A stretch of 64,000 nucleotides of DNA from the NCBI RefSeq assembly GCF_024586455.1, contig NC_065921.1, positions 47,018,574 through 47,082,573 on the forward strand. The letters are read 5' to 3'. How positions within the stretch are numbered: the stretch's first letter is position 1; each line of letters opens with the position of its first letter. The DNA comes from Bactrocera neohumeralis (Eukaryota; Arthropoda; Insecta; Diptera; Tephritidae). The position numbers and the translations under genes were made by a program. This document shows, one piece after another, positions 11,799 through 22,667 of the stretch. The notes below the pieces were generated by a model. It was given only the letters and a program-made list of their open reading frames with translations. It was not told where the DNA came from and did no database searches.

Positions 11799-11924
11799 GT
11801 CGAGATTTGAACCTGCGTTCACATTGTGACTTTTGATGTGCTTACCGCCAACACCACTATTGACACTTTCATGCCATTGTCTTAAGTATGGTTTGGTTAT
11901 GCATGTAAGAAATATACGATGGTT
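11799..11924 (-). mobile_element. tRNA-derived SINE-like copy 2
   Basis: Diverged relative of 9780-9905 with the same orientation, a tRNA-like A-box region and a B box GGTTCAAATCT. It also shares the flank reading GGTTTGGTTATGCATG on the plus strand. Confidence 0.5.
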
Positions 11925-12263
11925 CAAATAATTTTGTTTAAGTATAGAAATATGCTTTTGTAGAACATTTGCTTTCGCAAACATACAGACAAATGTGCAA
12001 GCGACATAATATATGTATGATTGTTTCGCATTTTGCTTCTACGCCGGTCAAATTTCTATACAAAAATCGACTGAAATGCATGAGAAAATAAAATGGACAA
12101 CTAGGGCAAATAATTCTGAAAACATTTATTGATAATTAAATATAAATGAAAACACATGTAAATTTACTTAAATTTATTAAAAAACTTATTTAAATTTATT
12201 AAGAAACTTATTTAAATTTATTGAAAAACTGCAAAGAAAAATAAAAAGAAAATTCATTTTACT

Positions 12264-12476
12264 TTGGCCCAGTTTTGTGAGCAATACAAATGCAAAGCCA
12301 ATAATGAATACAAGAAATTGACTAAACACCATGATATAAGATATACAAATTATAATATGACAACCCAATTCGAAGAGTACAAAAGAGGGATGGTTACGCT
12401 GCATATTCCCTTCCGCAACGAAGAGACAGAACTACTTTCCGAGTCAAAATTCCTTCATTTAGACTTTGCTTTATAA
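12264..12476 (+). pseudogene. Possible Helitron protein fragment
   Basis: A 70-codon frame with YKRGMVTLHIPFRNEETELL. This resembles the short segment upstream of the helicase in insect Helitron proteins, where a Y-R-E/G...PFRNE motif occurs. It is isolated in AT-rich DNA next to three direct copies of an AAACTTATTTAAATTTATT unit (about 12181-12225). Assignment is from motif resemblance only. Confidence 0.4.
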
Positions 12477-12544
12477 AATGTGCATAATGAATTTAAATGT
12501 TTTAGTTTTCTTTCATACAAAATGATATGCATTTCTGAATATCA

Positions 12545-14154
12545 CTAAGAAGTATAACTTCTTCCGCGCGTAGGGACTCCACGCACCGTTTGTTTTAATA
12601 AAAGCGAAAATTTGGCATCGTATGGGAGAGGTGCATTTAATAGGCGACTTCCTACTCGGATTAATGTGAACGACAGCGACTTATCCAAGTACTCATGCAA
12701 AAACGGGTTGAGTTTTTGCAAGTTTGCGGGTAGGGTGGTACCTTTATGCAATTTTTGAATAACATCCGAAAATTCCGAATGTTGGACCACCGGTGCAATT
12801 TTTAGAAAACTCAAGTTTAGCTCTTCGGAGTCAGATCCTGTCCCATGGAGGATTTTGATGGTCGTCTTATCCATCGTAATATGTATGCGACCACACGAAG
12901 CAATTTTTTATGGGAAGAAAATTTTTCAGTAAGGTCCAATATTGAATTTTTCTCACCATTTTTCTTCTTCTCTAATGCTTCGTCTTCTGGTGAGAGCTGG
13001 AAGTCCAATTGGACTAATGCAGGGTCTTCTAGGAGGAACTGTGGACCGCCAAACCATATCGAATTACTCAATTCGTCGACGTTACAACCCCGAGACAATT
13101 AATCCGCAGGATTTTATTTTGTTGGCACATGCCGCCAATGTACTTTGTCTGTCAACTCTTGGATTTCGGACACTCTGTTTGCGACGAAGGTTTGTAGTGA
13201 GGATGGATGTGTTTCAATCCAATGTAAAACGATTTCAGAGTCTCTCCAAAATGTAATATTTTCGAAGTTTCGACTCAACATAAGCGCTACTCTTGACCAT
13301 AATTTAGAAAGAAGATGAGCTGCTGAGAGCTCGAGGCGCGGGAGAGACTTGGTCTTCAGCGGAGCCACTCTAGACTTTGCATTAAGCAGCATACATTTAA
13401 TACCACTAGTAGATTGGTTTCGTATATATATGCAGCATTCGTACGCCCCTATTGAGGCGTCGGAGAAGCCATGTATTTGGCAGATGGCACTCGACTCAAC
13501 GTTTACGTAACGAGGAATGCTTATCGATGAGAGCTGCATTAGGTTGGACTTAAAGTTCTGCCAGCTAGTGTCAAGGCGCAATGGAATCGACTCATCCCAA
13601 TCTAATTTTTGGATTCAAAGCAATCAATCCCAATCTTGCAATAAGATTTTTGCTTCGGTAACTAGTGGGGCTAGCAATCCAAGAGGATTAAAAAGGCGAG
13701 CAGAAACTGACAATATGTTTTGTTTAGTAGCTCGCAGATCAATAAAATTGTCATCTAAAACAAATCGAAAAAAAATCCTCTTTCGGCAACCAATGGATTC
13801 CTAACATTTTAGTGGAACTTTTGTCATTGAAGCTTAATGACTTTTCAGTGCAATCACTGTCGAAAAATTTAGGGTGGTTCGAAAACCATTTCGTTAATGT
13901 GAAACCGGCCGAGTTTAATTTTTGAATTACCTCACTTCTCTAAAGATCTAGAGACTCAAAATTTTCGGACCCTGTTAATAAATCGACACCATAAAAGTCT
14001 CTTTTGATGGCCAATGAACTGAGTGGATATTTTATTGTATTGTCAACACTGAGCATTTGCAAACACCGTGTTGCGAGAAATGGAGCAGGCGCAGTGCCGT
14101 ATGTTACGGTGTTAAGACGAAATATTTGTATATGCTCTGAAGGATGCCCTCTCC
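12545..14154 (-). pseudogene. BEL/Pao reverse transcriptase C-terminal part and RNase H
   Basis: On the minus strand, from 14154: RT palm sequence around TVTYGTAPAPFLATRCL (13940-14154), then frameshifted RT remainder. RNase H follows (13114-13581) with HGFSDASIGAYECCIY, LPRLELSAAHLL and FWRDSEIVLHWI. After it comes the linker to integrase (12545-13098), spread over two frames. The RNase H acidic positions (D of FSDAS, E of LPRLEL, D of WRDS) are present. Several frameshifts and stops make it a pseudogene. The small LTR element at 14159 interrupts the RT just upstream. Confidence 0.85.
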
Positions 14155-14158
14155 ATAC

Positions 14159-14378
14159 TGTCACAGACAGTTTTAACAAGTGAAAGGCATTCGTTCGTTA
14201 ACAAGCAAACGGAGTAGTCGCAAGAAGACGTTGGAAAATAAATTTAATTTTCTTTTGAATATTTTTGTATTCGTACAATAATAAATTTGAAATATTTTTG
14301 TAATCGTTTGATAACGATTTAAAATAAACAATTTTGGACATTCTTGATATCAAATAAACAACTTGGACATTCTTGACA
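14159..14378 (+). repeat. 5' LTR of the TRIM-like element
   Basis: Direct repeat of 15074-15293, TG...CA ends. The adjoining bases 14379-14398 contain a primer-binding-like CTGAAGTGGGATA, resembling the complement of a tRNA-Leu 3' region. Confidence 0.85.
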
Positions 14379-15073
14379 TCTCTGAAGTGGGATACCAAAA
14401 TCCGAATTATACGAATTTGTGAAAAAAAACGTTTTGGGAAATGATTTTGCAAACGATGAGAGCGCCGGCGTAACTAGCGAACAAACGGCGTAACTATCGA
14501 ACAAACGAAGAAGAGAGGAAGGAAATATTTGTAACGCAGTGAGAAATTATCAAATCTAACGAGTACTGTAAGCACTTCAATGCCAACGAGAAACGTAAAT
14601 CCTCAACGGGCAAGGAATGAACGTAATTCAGTGCAAGCGATTTTATATGTTTAACGAGTAGTGCAAGCACTTCAATGTCAACGGCGAAACGTAAATTCTC
14701 AACGGGCAAAGAGTGAACGTAAGTCAGTGCAAACGGTTTTATATGTTTTAAGAGAATATCGCAAAGACAGGCAGCAGAGAGTTGTCCATGGCAACGGAAA
14801 AAAAAGGTTTCAACGAATAAAAGGGAACAACACGAATACAACGAGTAATCGAAGAACTGCGTTTGAGAATTTTGAAAAAAGCTGTAGACAGAATTGTCAG
14901 CAGCATATTTTTCAATTTTTTGGAAGTCGACGAATAAAGTTCAAACAGTACGGAAACGACGGCAAATGAAATGTATGCTATGCAGAAACAAATGGACGAG
15001 ATGCTCGAATTAGATGGCGACGAAGGAGACGACGAATCGTCCTTGCAGGACGAAAGGTCAGGAGAGGCCGAGC

Positions 15074-15293
15074 TGTCACAGACAGTTTTAACAAGTGAAA
15101 GGCATTCGTTCGTTAACAAGCAAACAGAGCAGTCGCAAGCAGGCGTTGGAAACTAAATTTAATTTTCTTTTGAAATTTTTGTATTCGTACAATAATAAAT
15201 TTGAAATACTTTTTGTATTCGTTTGATAACGATTTAAAATAAACAATTTTGGACATTCTTGATATCAAATAAACAAGTTGGACATTCTTGACA
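15074..15293 (+). repeat. 3' LTR of the TRIM-like element
   Basis: Direct repeat of the 5' LTR, preceded by a polypurine-like tract and followed by the ATAC target duplication. Confidence 0.85.
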
Positions 15294-15297
15294 ATAC

Positions 15298-15609
15298 AAT
15301 AAGTTGACAATTTCTGTCTTCTTCATGCATAATTATTTGACGGTACATTTTAGTAATGTCCGCTGTTAGTGCGTACTTATGTAAGCGAAAACGAAGAAAA
15401 GTTGAATATCATTATTCTTGGATGGTTGGACCTACCATCAAAAGTTCATTCAACGCTATTTGAGTTGAAGATCGACTCGAAGCATCAAAGACAACACGTA
15501 ATTTGGTTGTTGTGCTCTCGGGCCTTAAAACGCATTGATGCGGAATGAAGTAGTGTTTCTCACTCGGGATCTTATTATTCGTTGGGCTCATGTGGCACAG
15601 TGCTCTATA
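15298..15609 (-). pseudogene. BEL/Pao reverse transcriptase N-terminal part
   Basis: Contains HYFIPHQCVL, TTKLRVVFDASS and NELLMVGPTIQ, the conserved start of BEL/Pao RT, then RFRLHKYALTADITKMYRQI with the first catalytic Asp (ADITKMYRQ). Two stops lie in between, near 15416. At its downstream edge codon phase continues into 14154 once the TRIM-like element and one ATAC are removed. At its upstream edge it continues into 22388 once the Helitron is removed. Confidence 0.9.
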
Positions 15610-16299
15610 TCTTATATATAAAAATGAAACCGTTTTCGTTGTCACGGCATCACGCGTGAATGGCTGAACCGATTTGGCTGATTTTTTTTTTGTTGTATTT
15701 GCTACTATTAGGAGAAGGTTCTTATGTAAGAAAAAATTACGAAAGTTGCCGGAAAACCCCTAAAAACAGCCCTTTTCTTTTTCTCATACAAACGTTTTAT
15801 TTTGTATATACATACATACATACATACATATGTAAGTAAAAATATTTGTTTGTGTGTTAGTAACGCTAACGCTCGAGAACGGCGGAACCAATCCTCATGA
15901 AATCAGAAGTTGTGCGCTGTGGATCTGGAAAGGGTTAGATATAAAAAAACCATATACTTTTCATAAGGAAAAGTCGAAAAATTGGAAAATTTCAAAAAGT
16001 GACTTTTCATACAATTATTTTTTGTTTTGTTTTTCAATATTTTGATTTGTAAATTATTTGAATCGTTAAATTTCGGTCGCTTGCTTTTTTATTCCGGCTA
16101 TTTAATAGAAAAATTATTGAAAATTATTCAGTGAAAACTTTATGTGTGTTTCAACCGAAGTGATCAATTACAGATAGAAATTTGTTACGAAGCAACGAAG
16201 ACATAGCGCTAATATCGGTCGGCGTTCTTTTTGCCATCAACGTATGTATGGCAGCCCAAGACACATGAACTACGTGAGACTCCCAGCATGCGATGACAG

Positions 16300-16815
16300 A
16301 TGTGTGGAATTATGGATCGCTGTCAATCAGCAAGCGATCATCACGATAATACAGCAAGACTTTTCCAACAACAGCTACGATGTTTGATGGACTTTATCTT
16401 GAAGCAACGTATGTACATATATACAAGTATGGTGCAGTCAGATGCAGGATGTACTCTGTTGAGTTGCAAAAAAGAGGTTTGCCGCACGCACACATTCTTC
16501 TTTGAATGGTGGATGGTGGTTACACCAGATCAAATTGATGAAATCATTTCTGCGGAAATTCCTCATGCAGAGAAAGATCCATTATTCTACGAAGTGATGA
16601 AAACCAATATGGTGCATGGACCTTGCGGACACCACAATCCCACTTGCAATAAATGCACGAAACACTATCCAAGTGCTTTTCTTTCGGAATCTCAAACAAG
16701 AAATGATGGATATCCACTCTATCGTCGTAGCTCATCAGACGGCAATGGCAGGACATTTACCATTCAACTTAGAGTAGTGAATATCGAAGTCGACAACATA
16801 TTGATCGTACCATAG
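16300..16815 (+). pseudogene. Helitron Rep (HUH endonuclease) remnant
   Basis: The HUH motif region reads KRGLPHAHILL in one frame (HUH codons 16485-16493) and then hits a TGA. A neighbouring frame continues with WWMVVTPDQIDEII and the Cys/His cluster GPCGHHNPTCNKCTKHYP. In the homologous Helitron at 44-46 kb the same place is open (TTTGGATGCGGATGG), so a small change here destroyed the frame. No downstream Rep tyrosine motif was found. Not functional. Confidence 0.8.
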
Positions 16816-18065
16816 TCGCCACTATTGTCTAATTAACATTCAAAACTCATGTCAATGTTTGATATTGTAGTTTGGTGAAATCGACTTTTCCGACTGTTGT
16901 GCGTTTCGCAGTTCATTTGCAGAATGGCTAAAGAGTGTTTTTCAACCCAGAGAATACAGTACAGCCAGCGGAAACACTTCCAACAACATTGACATTGACA
17001 TTGACGAGTTTTTTCTCAACTTGCGTCAGTGATTCGTTTGTGAGAACATTGCTCTATTTGGAAATGCCTTGATATTATGCATGGAATGCATCGCCGAAGA
17101 AATAGGTACGCATAAAGCAAGGCCAACCAATAGATTGACATCCAGGTGTGTTCTCAACTAATTCCTTAGGACGAATTTACATAATGCACCCGAAAAACTA
17201 CGATTGCTAATACCTTCGGTTGCTATTAATAAATGTACGTCGTTCAGTTTGATTTGAGTCATTGCGCACACTGTTTCGCGATGGTTATTTCGACATATCA
17301 GCCTTCAAATCCGCGTCAATTATGGAACACGAACAAAAGTACATTGCCGAAGACATTTTACATCATATTCGTTAAGAATTGGAAATAGGCAAATTTCGGT
17401 TCAAGTGTTCACTTCAACGAAATATGAACTCATCACGAATGTTTATGCCAAATTGGCCAAATTATCGTAACTACGATTGCATGGGTGCGCGCCAATTATA
17501 CGTGGCGTTTTCCCGAGTTGGAAAACCATCTTCTCTGTACATTTACGCACCGGAATAGAAACCAAAAAATGTTGCTTATCAAACTGCGTTACATTGAAAA
17601 AAATTTAGAAAAATCGAAAATAAATGATTTTTAACTCAACGTAAATTCAACTTTTTTTCATTTCAAAACACATAATTTCACCTAGAACAAAGCAAGCGTT
17701 GTCACGGCATCACACGTGAATGGCTGAACCGATTTAGCTGATTTTTTTTTTTGTAGTTTTCTAATACTCTTTACAAGGTTCTTATGGAAAAAAATATTAA
17801 GAAAATCTCTCAGAAAGATTGAAAAATATACATTTCATTTTGCATATTTTAAAAAACGCGCGTAACGAATGTAAACGTAATTCAATTTAAATGTCAGCGT
17901 CATTCAATTAAAAAAAAAACAAAAATTGTGGTAATCTGTTTTCATGTAAATTTTATTAAGTTTTTGATAAAGTTCGTTTTAAAGACTAAGAAGTTTTTTG
18001 TTTGCTAGTAAGTGTTTATTAATCACGGTAAGTTAAATTCACCTTATATCGATTTTTGGTAACTT

Positions 18066-18563
18066 TTGCTGACTACACAATATTACAATTTGGTATACAT
18101 GGTTAAACAGAAAAAATATGAGATCATTTTATTTTCAGTTGGATTTTCGTTTTTAACAATGCCACCCACCAGACGTACAAACTTAGGCCGCAGAATTCGA
18201 AATACGGCAAGTCAAAGAAATATAAGAACAAATCAAAGGAATGAACTACAAAGAAATCAAAATCAACAAAGAAATGTTGCGTTTAATCCCCACAGAGCTG
18301 CATTCTGCTATAATGTGGCAATTGATTACAGTTCAGAGCAAATTGTTGCTATTGGACCAATGAATATTGTATGTCCACATTGCAATGCATTGAAATTCAG
18401 AAATGAAGCCCCTGGATTGTGTTGCGCCAGCGGCCAAGTCAAATTGACGCCATTGGTACCACCACCAGAGCCACTACATTCATTGGTTTCCGGAAATGGG
18501 CCAGATTCTAATCATTTTTTGACTCATATCCAGCAATACAATAATTGCTTTCAAAAGATATAA
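18066..18563 (+). pseudogene. Helitron protein N-terminal fragment
   Basis: Same protein start as 2591-3190, with an Arg/Asn/Gln-rich head and CPHCNALKF plus GLCCASGQ motifs. An 8-bp insertion relative to copy 1 (near 18559) brings an early stop. The Rep catalytic domain that should follow is deleted: sequence jumps to the Rep C-terminus at 18757. Confidence 0.75.
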
Positions 18564-18756
18564 AGCATCATTTGGCGCAACAAAAAGTTATTGGAGACAA
18601 TTTTATGCCTACTTTCAAGGTATATAAGTATAATGGCAAACAACTTTATTTAGTTTTTCAACCATATAGCTGATGCAAAATATGTTGAGCCAGTGTTGTG
18701 TAGATGTGTTTACAAAGTGCTCCAATACTTGGTAAAGCCTGCTACCTAAAACTGCC

Positions 18757-19233
18757 ATGGAAGGCTACTGTGCACTTTATCGCCGCCGATCCATTGATGA
18801 CAATGGAAAGTCAACAATAGTCAAAGTAAATCGACAGGACATTGAAGTTGATAATCGTTGGGTTGTTCCGTTTTCGCCATTACTCTGCAAGGCATATAAA
18901 GCACACATAAACGTCGAATTTTGCCATTCCGTAAAATCTATTAAATATATTTGCAAGTACGTGAACAAAGGTAGTGACATGGCTGTCTTCGGAGTTGCTG
19001 CCGAAAATTCAAATGATGAAGTCACTCAATATCAAATGGGCCGCTATGTTAGTAGTAACGAAGGCATGTGGCGTATATTTTCGTTTCTAATACATGAACG
19101 ACATCCTACTGTTGTTCACTTGGTCGTACATTTGGAAAATGGTCAACGGGTGTATTTTACAGATGCAAACGTATTACAACGAGTTGACAGGCCACCATCG
19201 ACAACATTAACCAGCTTCTTTGAAATGTGCTAG
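18757..19233 (+). pseudogene. Helitron Rep C-terminal fragment
   Basis: A 158-codon frame nearly identical to 2031-2507, ending in TAG (19231-19233). Beyond the stop the same frame reads on into the helicase start at 19270, so the two were once one protein. The stop is shared with copy 1. Confidence 0.8.
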
Positions 19234-19269
19234 AATGATGATTTTGCCAGAACGCTACTTTATTCCGAA

Positions 19270-21294
19270 ATGCCAAGATATTATATCTGGAATCAATCAT
19301 CTAAAAAATTTCAACGACGAAAACGAGGACAGCCAGTTTCAGATTACCCACAAGTATTTTCCACCGATGCACTAGGCCGTATTTATGCAGTCCATCCCAG
19401 TCAAGACGAGTGTTTTTATTTGCGTTTATTGTTAGTTCGTGGTCCAACATCATTCCAACATCTGCGAACTGTTAATGGTGTATTGTGTGACACATACAGA
19501 GAAGCCTGTCAACATTTGGGATTGTTAGAGAATGACACTCATTGGGACCAGACTCTTGAAGATGCTGTGATTTCGTCAAATGCTAAACAAATACGAACAT
19601 TATTTTCTATAATTTTATCTACATGCTTCCCATCAGCACCGACTGATTTATGGCATAAATACAAAGATCATATGGCGGAAGATATATTGCATCAGATGCG
19701 TCTTAGAACATCGAATGCAGATTTGCAAATGAACGAAGAAATTCACAATGAAGCATTAATTTTAATTGAGGACATGTGCTTGATGCTTACCAACAAAGTA
19801 TTAATTCAAATAGGAATGATAGGATCCAATCGTCCAATGTTCGACTCATTTGATCAAGAATTCAGACGCGAAGCCCAATACGATTCCGAAACATTACGAG
19901 AAATGGTTGATAGAACAGTTCTCCTTTTAAATCAACAACAAAAATATGCTTACGATACGCTCATGAAAGTAGTGAACGATGGAACTGGCGGATTTTATTT
20001 TTTAGATGCTCCCGGTGGAACTGGGAAAACTTTTTTGTTATCATTGATTTTGGCAACAATTCGGTCGCAAAATGGAATTGCACTAGCCCTAGCTTCATCA
20101 GGTATTGCAGCTACATTGTTGGAAGGCGGTCGAACAGCTCAGTCAGCTCTCAAACTGCCGTTAAACCTTCAAATTAATGAAACTCCAACTTGCAACCTTT
20201 CGAGGAATTCTGCGATGGCCAAAGTGCTGCAGCAAACAAGACTGATCATTTGGGATGAATGTACGATGGCACACAAAAAATCTTTGGAGGCATTAGATCG
20301 CTCGATGCAAGATTTACGAAATAACAAAAACCGGTTTGGTGGTGCAATGATACTATTGGCAGGTGATTTTCGACAAATATTGCCAGTTGTTCCACGCTCA
20401 ACGCCAGCTGATGAACTGAATGCCTGTTTGAAGTCGTCCATTTTATGGAAATACATTAAAACACTTAAATTAAGTATAAACATGAGAGTCGAATTACAGG
20501 AAGACCAGTCTGGAAAAGTGTTTTCCAAACAACTGCTCGATATTGGTAATGGTATTATTGCTGTTGATACATCATCTGGATACATTACATTCCCTACCAA
20601 TTTTTGTAACTTTTGTGAATCAAAGACCGAACTCATGGAGATGGTTTTCCCAAACATTGCTCAAAATTACGTAAATCACATTTGGTTAAGCGAACGTGTT
20701 ATATTGGCCGCAAAAAATGTTGATGTGAATGAAATGAATTTTCATATTCAAGAGAAAATAGCTGGCGAATTGAAGAATTACAAATCAGTTGATTCCATTA
20801 CTAATGAAGATGAAGTTGTCAATTATCCAACAGAATTTTTAAATTCGCTGGAATTGCCCGGCTTACCACCTCATAATCTGCAATTAAAAATCGGATCAGT
20901 AATTATTATGTTACGGAACATAAACCCGCCACGTCTGTGTAATGGTACCCGGCTTGCGGTGAAGAAATTATTGAACAACGTCATCGAAGCCACAATTTTG
21001 AAAGGGAAGTACAAAGGCGAAGATGTTTTAATCCCACGCATCCCTATGATACCGAACGACATACCATTCAGCTTTAAACGTTTACAGTTTCCAGTGCGGC
21101 TTGCATTTGCAATGTCAATAAATAAATCGCAAGGGCAGTCACTAAGTGTATGTGGCATCAACCTAGAAAATCCATGTTTTGCACATGGCCAATTATATGT
21201 CGCCTATTCCCGTGTCGGAAAACCATCAACATTATTTATTTATGCGCCAGAACATAAAACTAAAAATATAGTTTATCAAAAAGCATTAGAATAG
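19270..21294 (+). CDS. Helitron Pif1-type DNA helicase, full-length open frame
   Basis: A 674-codon open frame encoding an SF1 helicase of the Pif1 group, the helicase half of a Helitron Rep-Hel protein. Visible motifs are Walker A GGTGKT (residues 249-254), Walker B IIWDEC (near 330), motif III AGDFRQILP (near 363), motif V SINKSQGQS (near 617) and motif VI YVAYSRV (near 644). Residues 1-240 resemble the linker seen in insect Helitrons (YPQVFSTDALGRIYAVHPSQ). The start at ATG 19270 is only the first Met after the TAG; the native protein continued upstream. It could make an isolated helicase if transcribed, but it lacks an intact HUH Rep. Confidence 0.9.
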   Translation: MPRYYIWNQSSKKFQRRKRGQPVSDYPQVFSTDALGRIYAVHPSQDECFYLRLLLVRGPTSFQHLRTVNGVLCDTYREACQHLGLLENDTHWDQTLEDAVISSNAKQIRTLFSIILSTCFPSAPTDLWHKYKDHMAEDILHQMRLRTSNADLQMNEEIHNEALILIEDMCLMLTNKVLIQIGMIGSNRPMFDSFDQEFRREAQYDSETLREMVDRTVLLLNQQQKYAYDTLMKVVNDGTGGFYFLDAPGGTGKTFLLSLILATIRSQNGIALALASSGIAATLLEGGRTAQSALKLPLNLQINETPTCNLSRNSAMAKVLQQTRLIIWDECTMAHKKSLEALDRSMQDLRNNKNRFGGAMILLAGDFRQILPVVPRSTPADELNACLKSSILWKYIKTLKLSINMRVELQEDQSGKVFSKQLLDIGNGIIAVDTSSGYITFPTNFCNFCESKTELMEMVFPNIAQNYVNHIWLSERVILAAKNVDVNEMNFHIQEKIAGELKNYKSVDSITNEDEVVNYPTEFLNSLELPGLPPHNLQLKIGSVIIMLRNINPPRLCNGTRLAVKKLLNNVIEATILKGKYKGEDVLIPRIPMIPNDIPFSFKRLQFPVRLAFAMSINKSQGQSLSVCGINLENPCFAHGQLYVAYSRVGKPSTLFIYAPEHKTKNIVYQKALE

Positions 21295-21303
21295 AGAGAA
21301 GCA

Positions 21304-22300
21304 GTGAAGGGTATAGAGGCTATTAGTTGCTTTCTAGAGCGCGCGTACGGTGTGTACAATTTTAGAAGCAAGCCAGCAAAATATGTACGATGCGGTGCAA
21401 ATGAAGTTCGCACACTTTTCGGGAAGATCATTTCGACATATCAACCTTCAAATCCGCTTCAATTATGGTATACGAACAAAAATTACATTGTCGAAGACAT
21501 TTTACATCGTCTGCGCTAAGAATTGCAAATGAGTCAATTCTGCTTGATACTTCCGGTGGTTTAATATCAATTCCATCTGCCGTTTATCAATTCATGAAAG
21601 ATAAACTCATAAAGAATATTCGGACATTGGCCAAATTATCGTAACTACGATTTCTTGAGTGCACGCACAATTTTAGCTGCCAAAAATACCGATGTTGTTG
21701 ACTTAAACTGGAAGATTTAAAGTCAAATTCCGGGAGACACGCGCGCATACAAATCGATCGATCGTCTTGACAATGAGACGAAGCCGCGAATTATCAAGTG
21801 GAATTTCTAAGTGCTTTGGAGAGGCTTGGTATGACACCGCATTATTTGCGTCTCAAAGTTGGATCTGTCGTTATTATGTTTCGCAATCTTCAAGCACCGA
21901 AACTGTGTAATGCAACCCGACTGATTGTAACGTAGCTATCTTATAGAATGGGGCAGAATGCTTGACTCTACGAATTCCTCTGAGCTCCAACGATTTGCCA
22001 TTTCAGTTCAAACCTTTTCAGTTTTCAAAGAGTTCTACAATTTTCCATGTCAGTTTCAACGCATTCCGTTTCCAGTGAAAATTTCATTTGAGATGAGAAT
22101 CAATAGGACACAAGGATAGTCGCTAGAAGTGTGTGGCATAAATTTAAAAATGCCATGTTTTTCACACGGCCAAATATACGTGACGTGCTCATGAGTTGGA
22201 AAACCATCTTCTCTGTACATTTACGCACCGAAACAGAAACCAAAAAATATTGTTTATCAAGCTTCGTTACATTGAAAAAATTTGGAAAAATAGAAAATAA
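21304..22300 (+). pseudogene. Second, decayed Helitron helicase tail
   Basis: Downstream of the intact helicase a diverged copy of helicase C-terminal sequence resumes in broken frames. Traces include VRTLFGKIISTYQPSNPLQLW, LRLKVGSVVIMFRNLQAPKLCN and a final YAP.QKPKN-like tail near 22235. It belongs to the older Helitron family also seen at 44012-46466 and supplies the 3' end of the complex. Confidence 0.75.
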
Positions 22301-22358
22301 ATGATTTTCAACACAATATAAATTCAACTTTCTTTTCAATTCAAAACACATAATTTCA

Positions 22359-22387
22359 GGCAGGACAACGGCTGCCGGGTCAGCTAG
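22359..22387 (+). other. Helitron 3' terminus: hairpin plus CTAG
   Basis: Stem GGCAG (22359-22363) pairs with CTGCC (22372-22376). CTAG follows at 22384-22387 with T after it. This is the classic rolling-circle termination signature. Confidence 0.85.
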
Positions 22388-22419
22388 TTCATTCATAAAT
22401 TCCAGATACATTTTACGAA
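22388..22419 (-). pseudogene. 32-bp sliver of BEL/Pao pol between two insertions
   Basis: The bases between the Helitron 3' end and the gypsy LTR, including its CGAA TSD, encode the stretch just upstream of BEL RT on the minus strand. They link codon phase from 26844 to 15609. This fixes both insertions as independent events only about 28 bp apart. Confidence 0.8.
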
Positions 22420-22667
22420 TGTAAGAACACCGCACTCGCGTACACTCGTTGTAGCTGACAGTCAAACAATTAAAATATAGAACTATATTAAAATATATGA
22501 AAATATGACAGTTTATGCATTTTTTTATAAAACGTTCTCAAACACTGCGTACTCGCTATTTTACGTTGTTCACTCGCTGACGATTGCTTGACTGTGCCCT
22601 TTTGGTTGCTGCCACTTGCTTCATTTCATCTGACACTTGTTGGGCAACAGAGTTGCCATTGCTTACA
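22420..22667 (-). repeat. 3' LTR of gypsy C
   Basis: 248 bp, direct repeat of 26593-26843 with scattered substitutions and short indels. Confidence 0.9.

Larger units (their letters stand above)
14159..15293 (+). mobile_element. Small non-autonomous LTR retrotransposon (TRIM-like)
   Basis: Two 220-bp LTRs (14159-14378 and 15074-15293) begin TGTCACAG and end CTTGACA. They enclose about 695 bp. The TSD is ATAC (14155-14158 and 15294-15297). A primer-binding-like site TGAAGTGGGAT follows the 5' LTR, and a purine-rich tract (GGTCAGGAGAGGCCGAG) precedes the 3' LTR. The interior has no pol, only repeated roughly 100-bp segments (14540-14750) and a short acidic frame at 14971-15156. It must rely on proteins from another element. 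The LTRs differ by only a few bases and indels. Confidence 0.85.
15610..22387 (+). mobile_element. Helitron composite, copy 2, with both ends
   Basis: It starts TCTTATATATAAAAATG after an A and ends GGTCAGCTAG before a T, the A|T insertion pattern of Helitrons. The 3' end has a 5-bp-stem hairpin 11 nt before CTAG. It is 6.8 kb and composite. An older Helitron occupies 15610 to about 17690 and 21300-22387. A younger one starts near 17695 with a second 5'-type sequence (GTTGTCACGGCATCACACG) and supplies the long helicase frame. The insertion splits the BEL RT between two codons, and removing it restores that frame. Confidence 0.9.

Noticed and set aside
12942..13256. Plus-strand frames over the BEL RNase H
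   Set aside because: Shadows of the minus-strand BEL coding sequence.
15812..15836. CATA tetranucleotide run as a functional element
   Set aside because: A short microsatellite inside the Helitron leader with nothing to suggest function.
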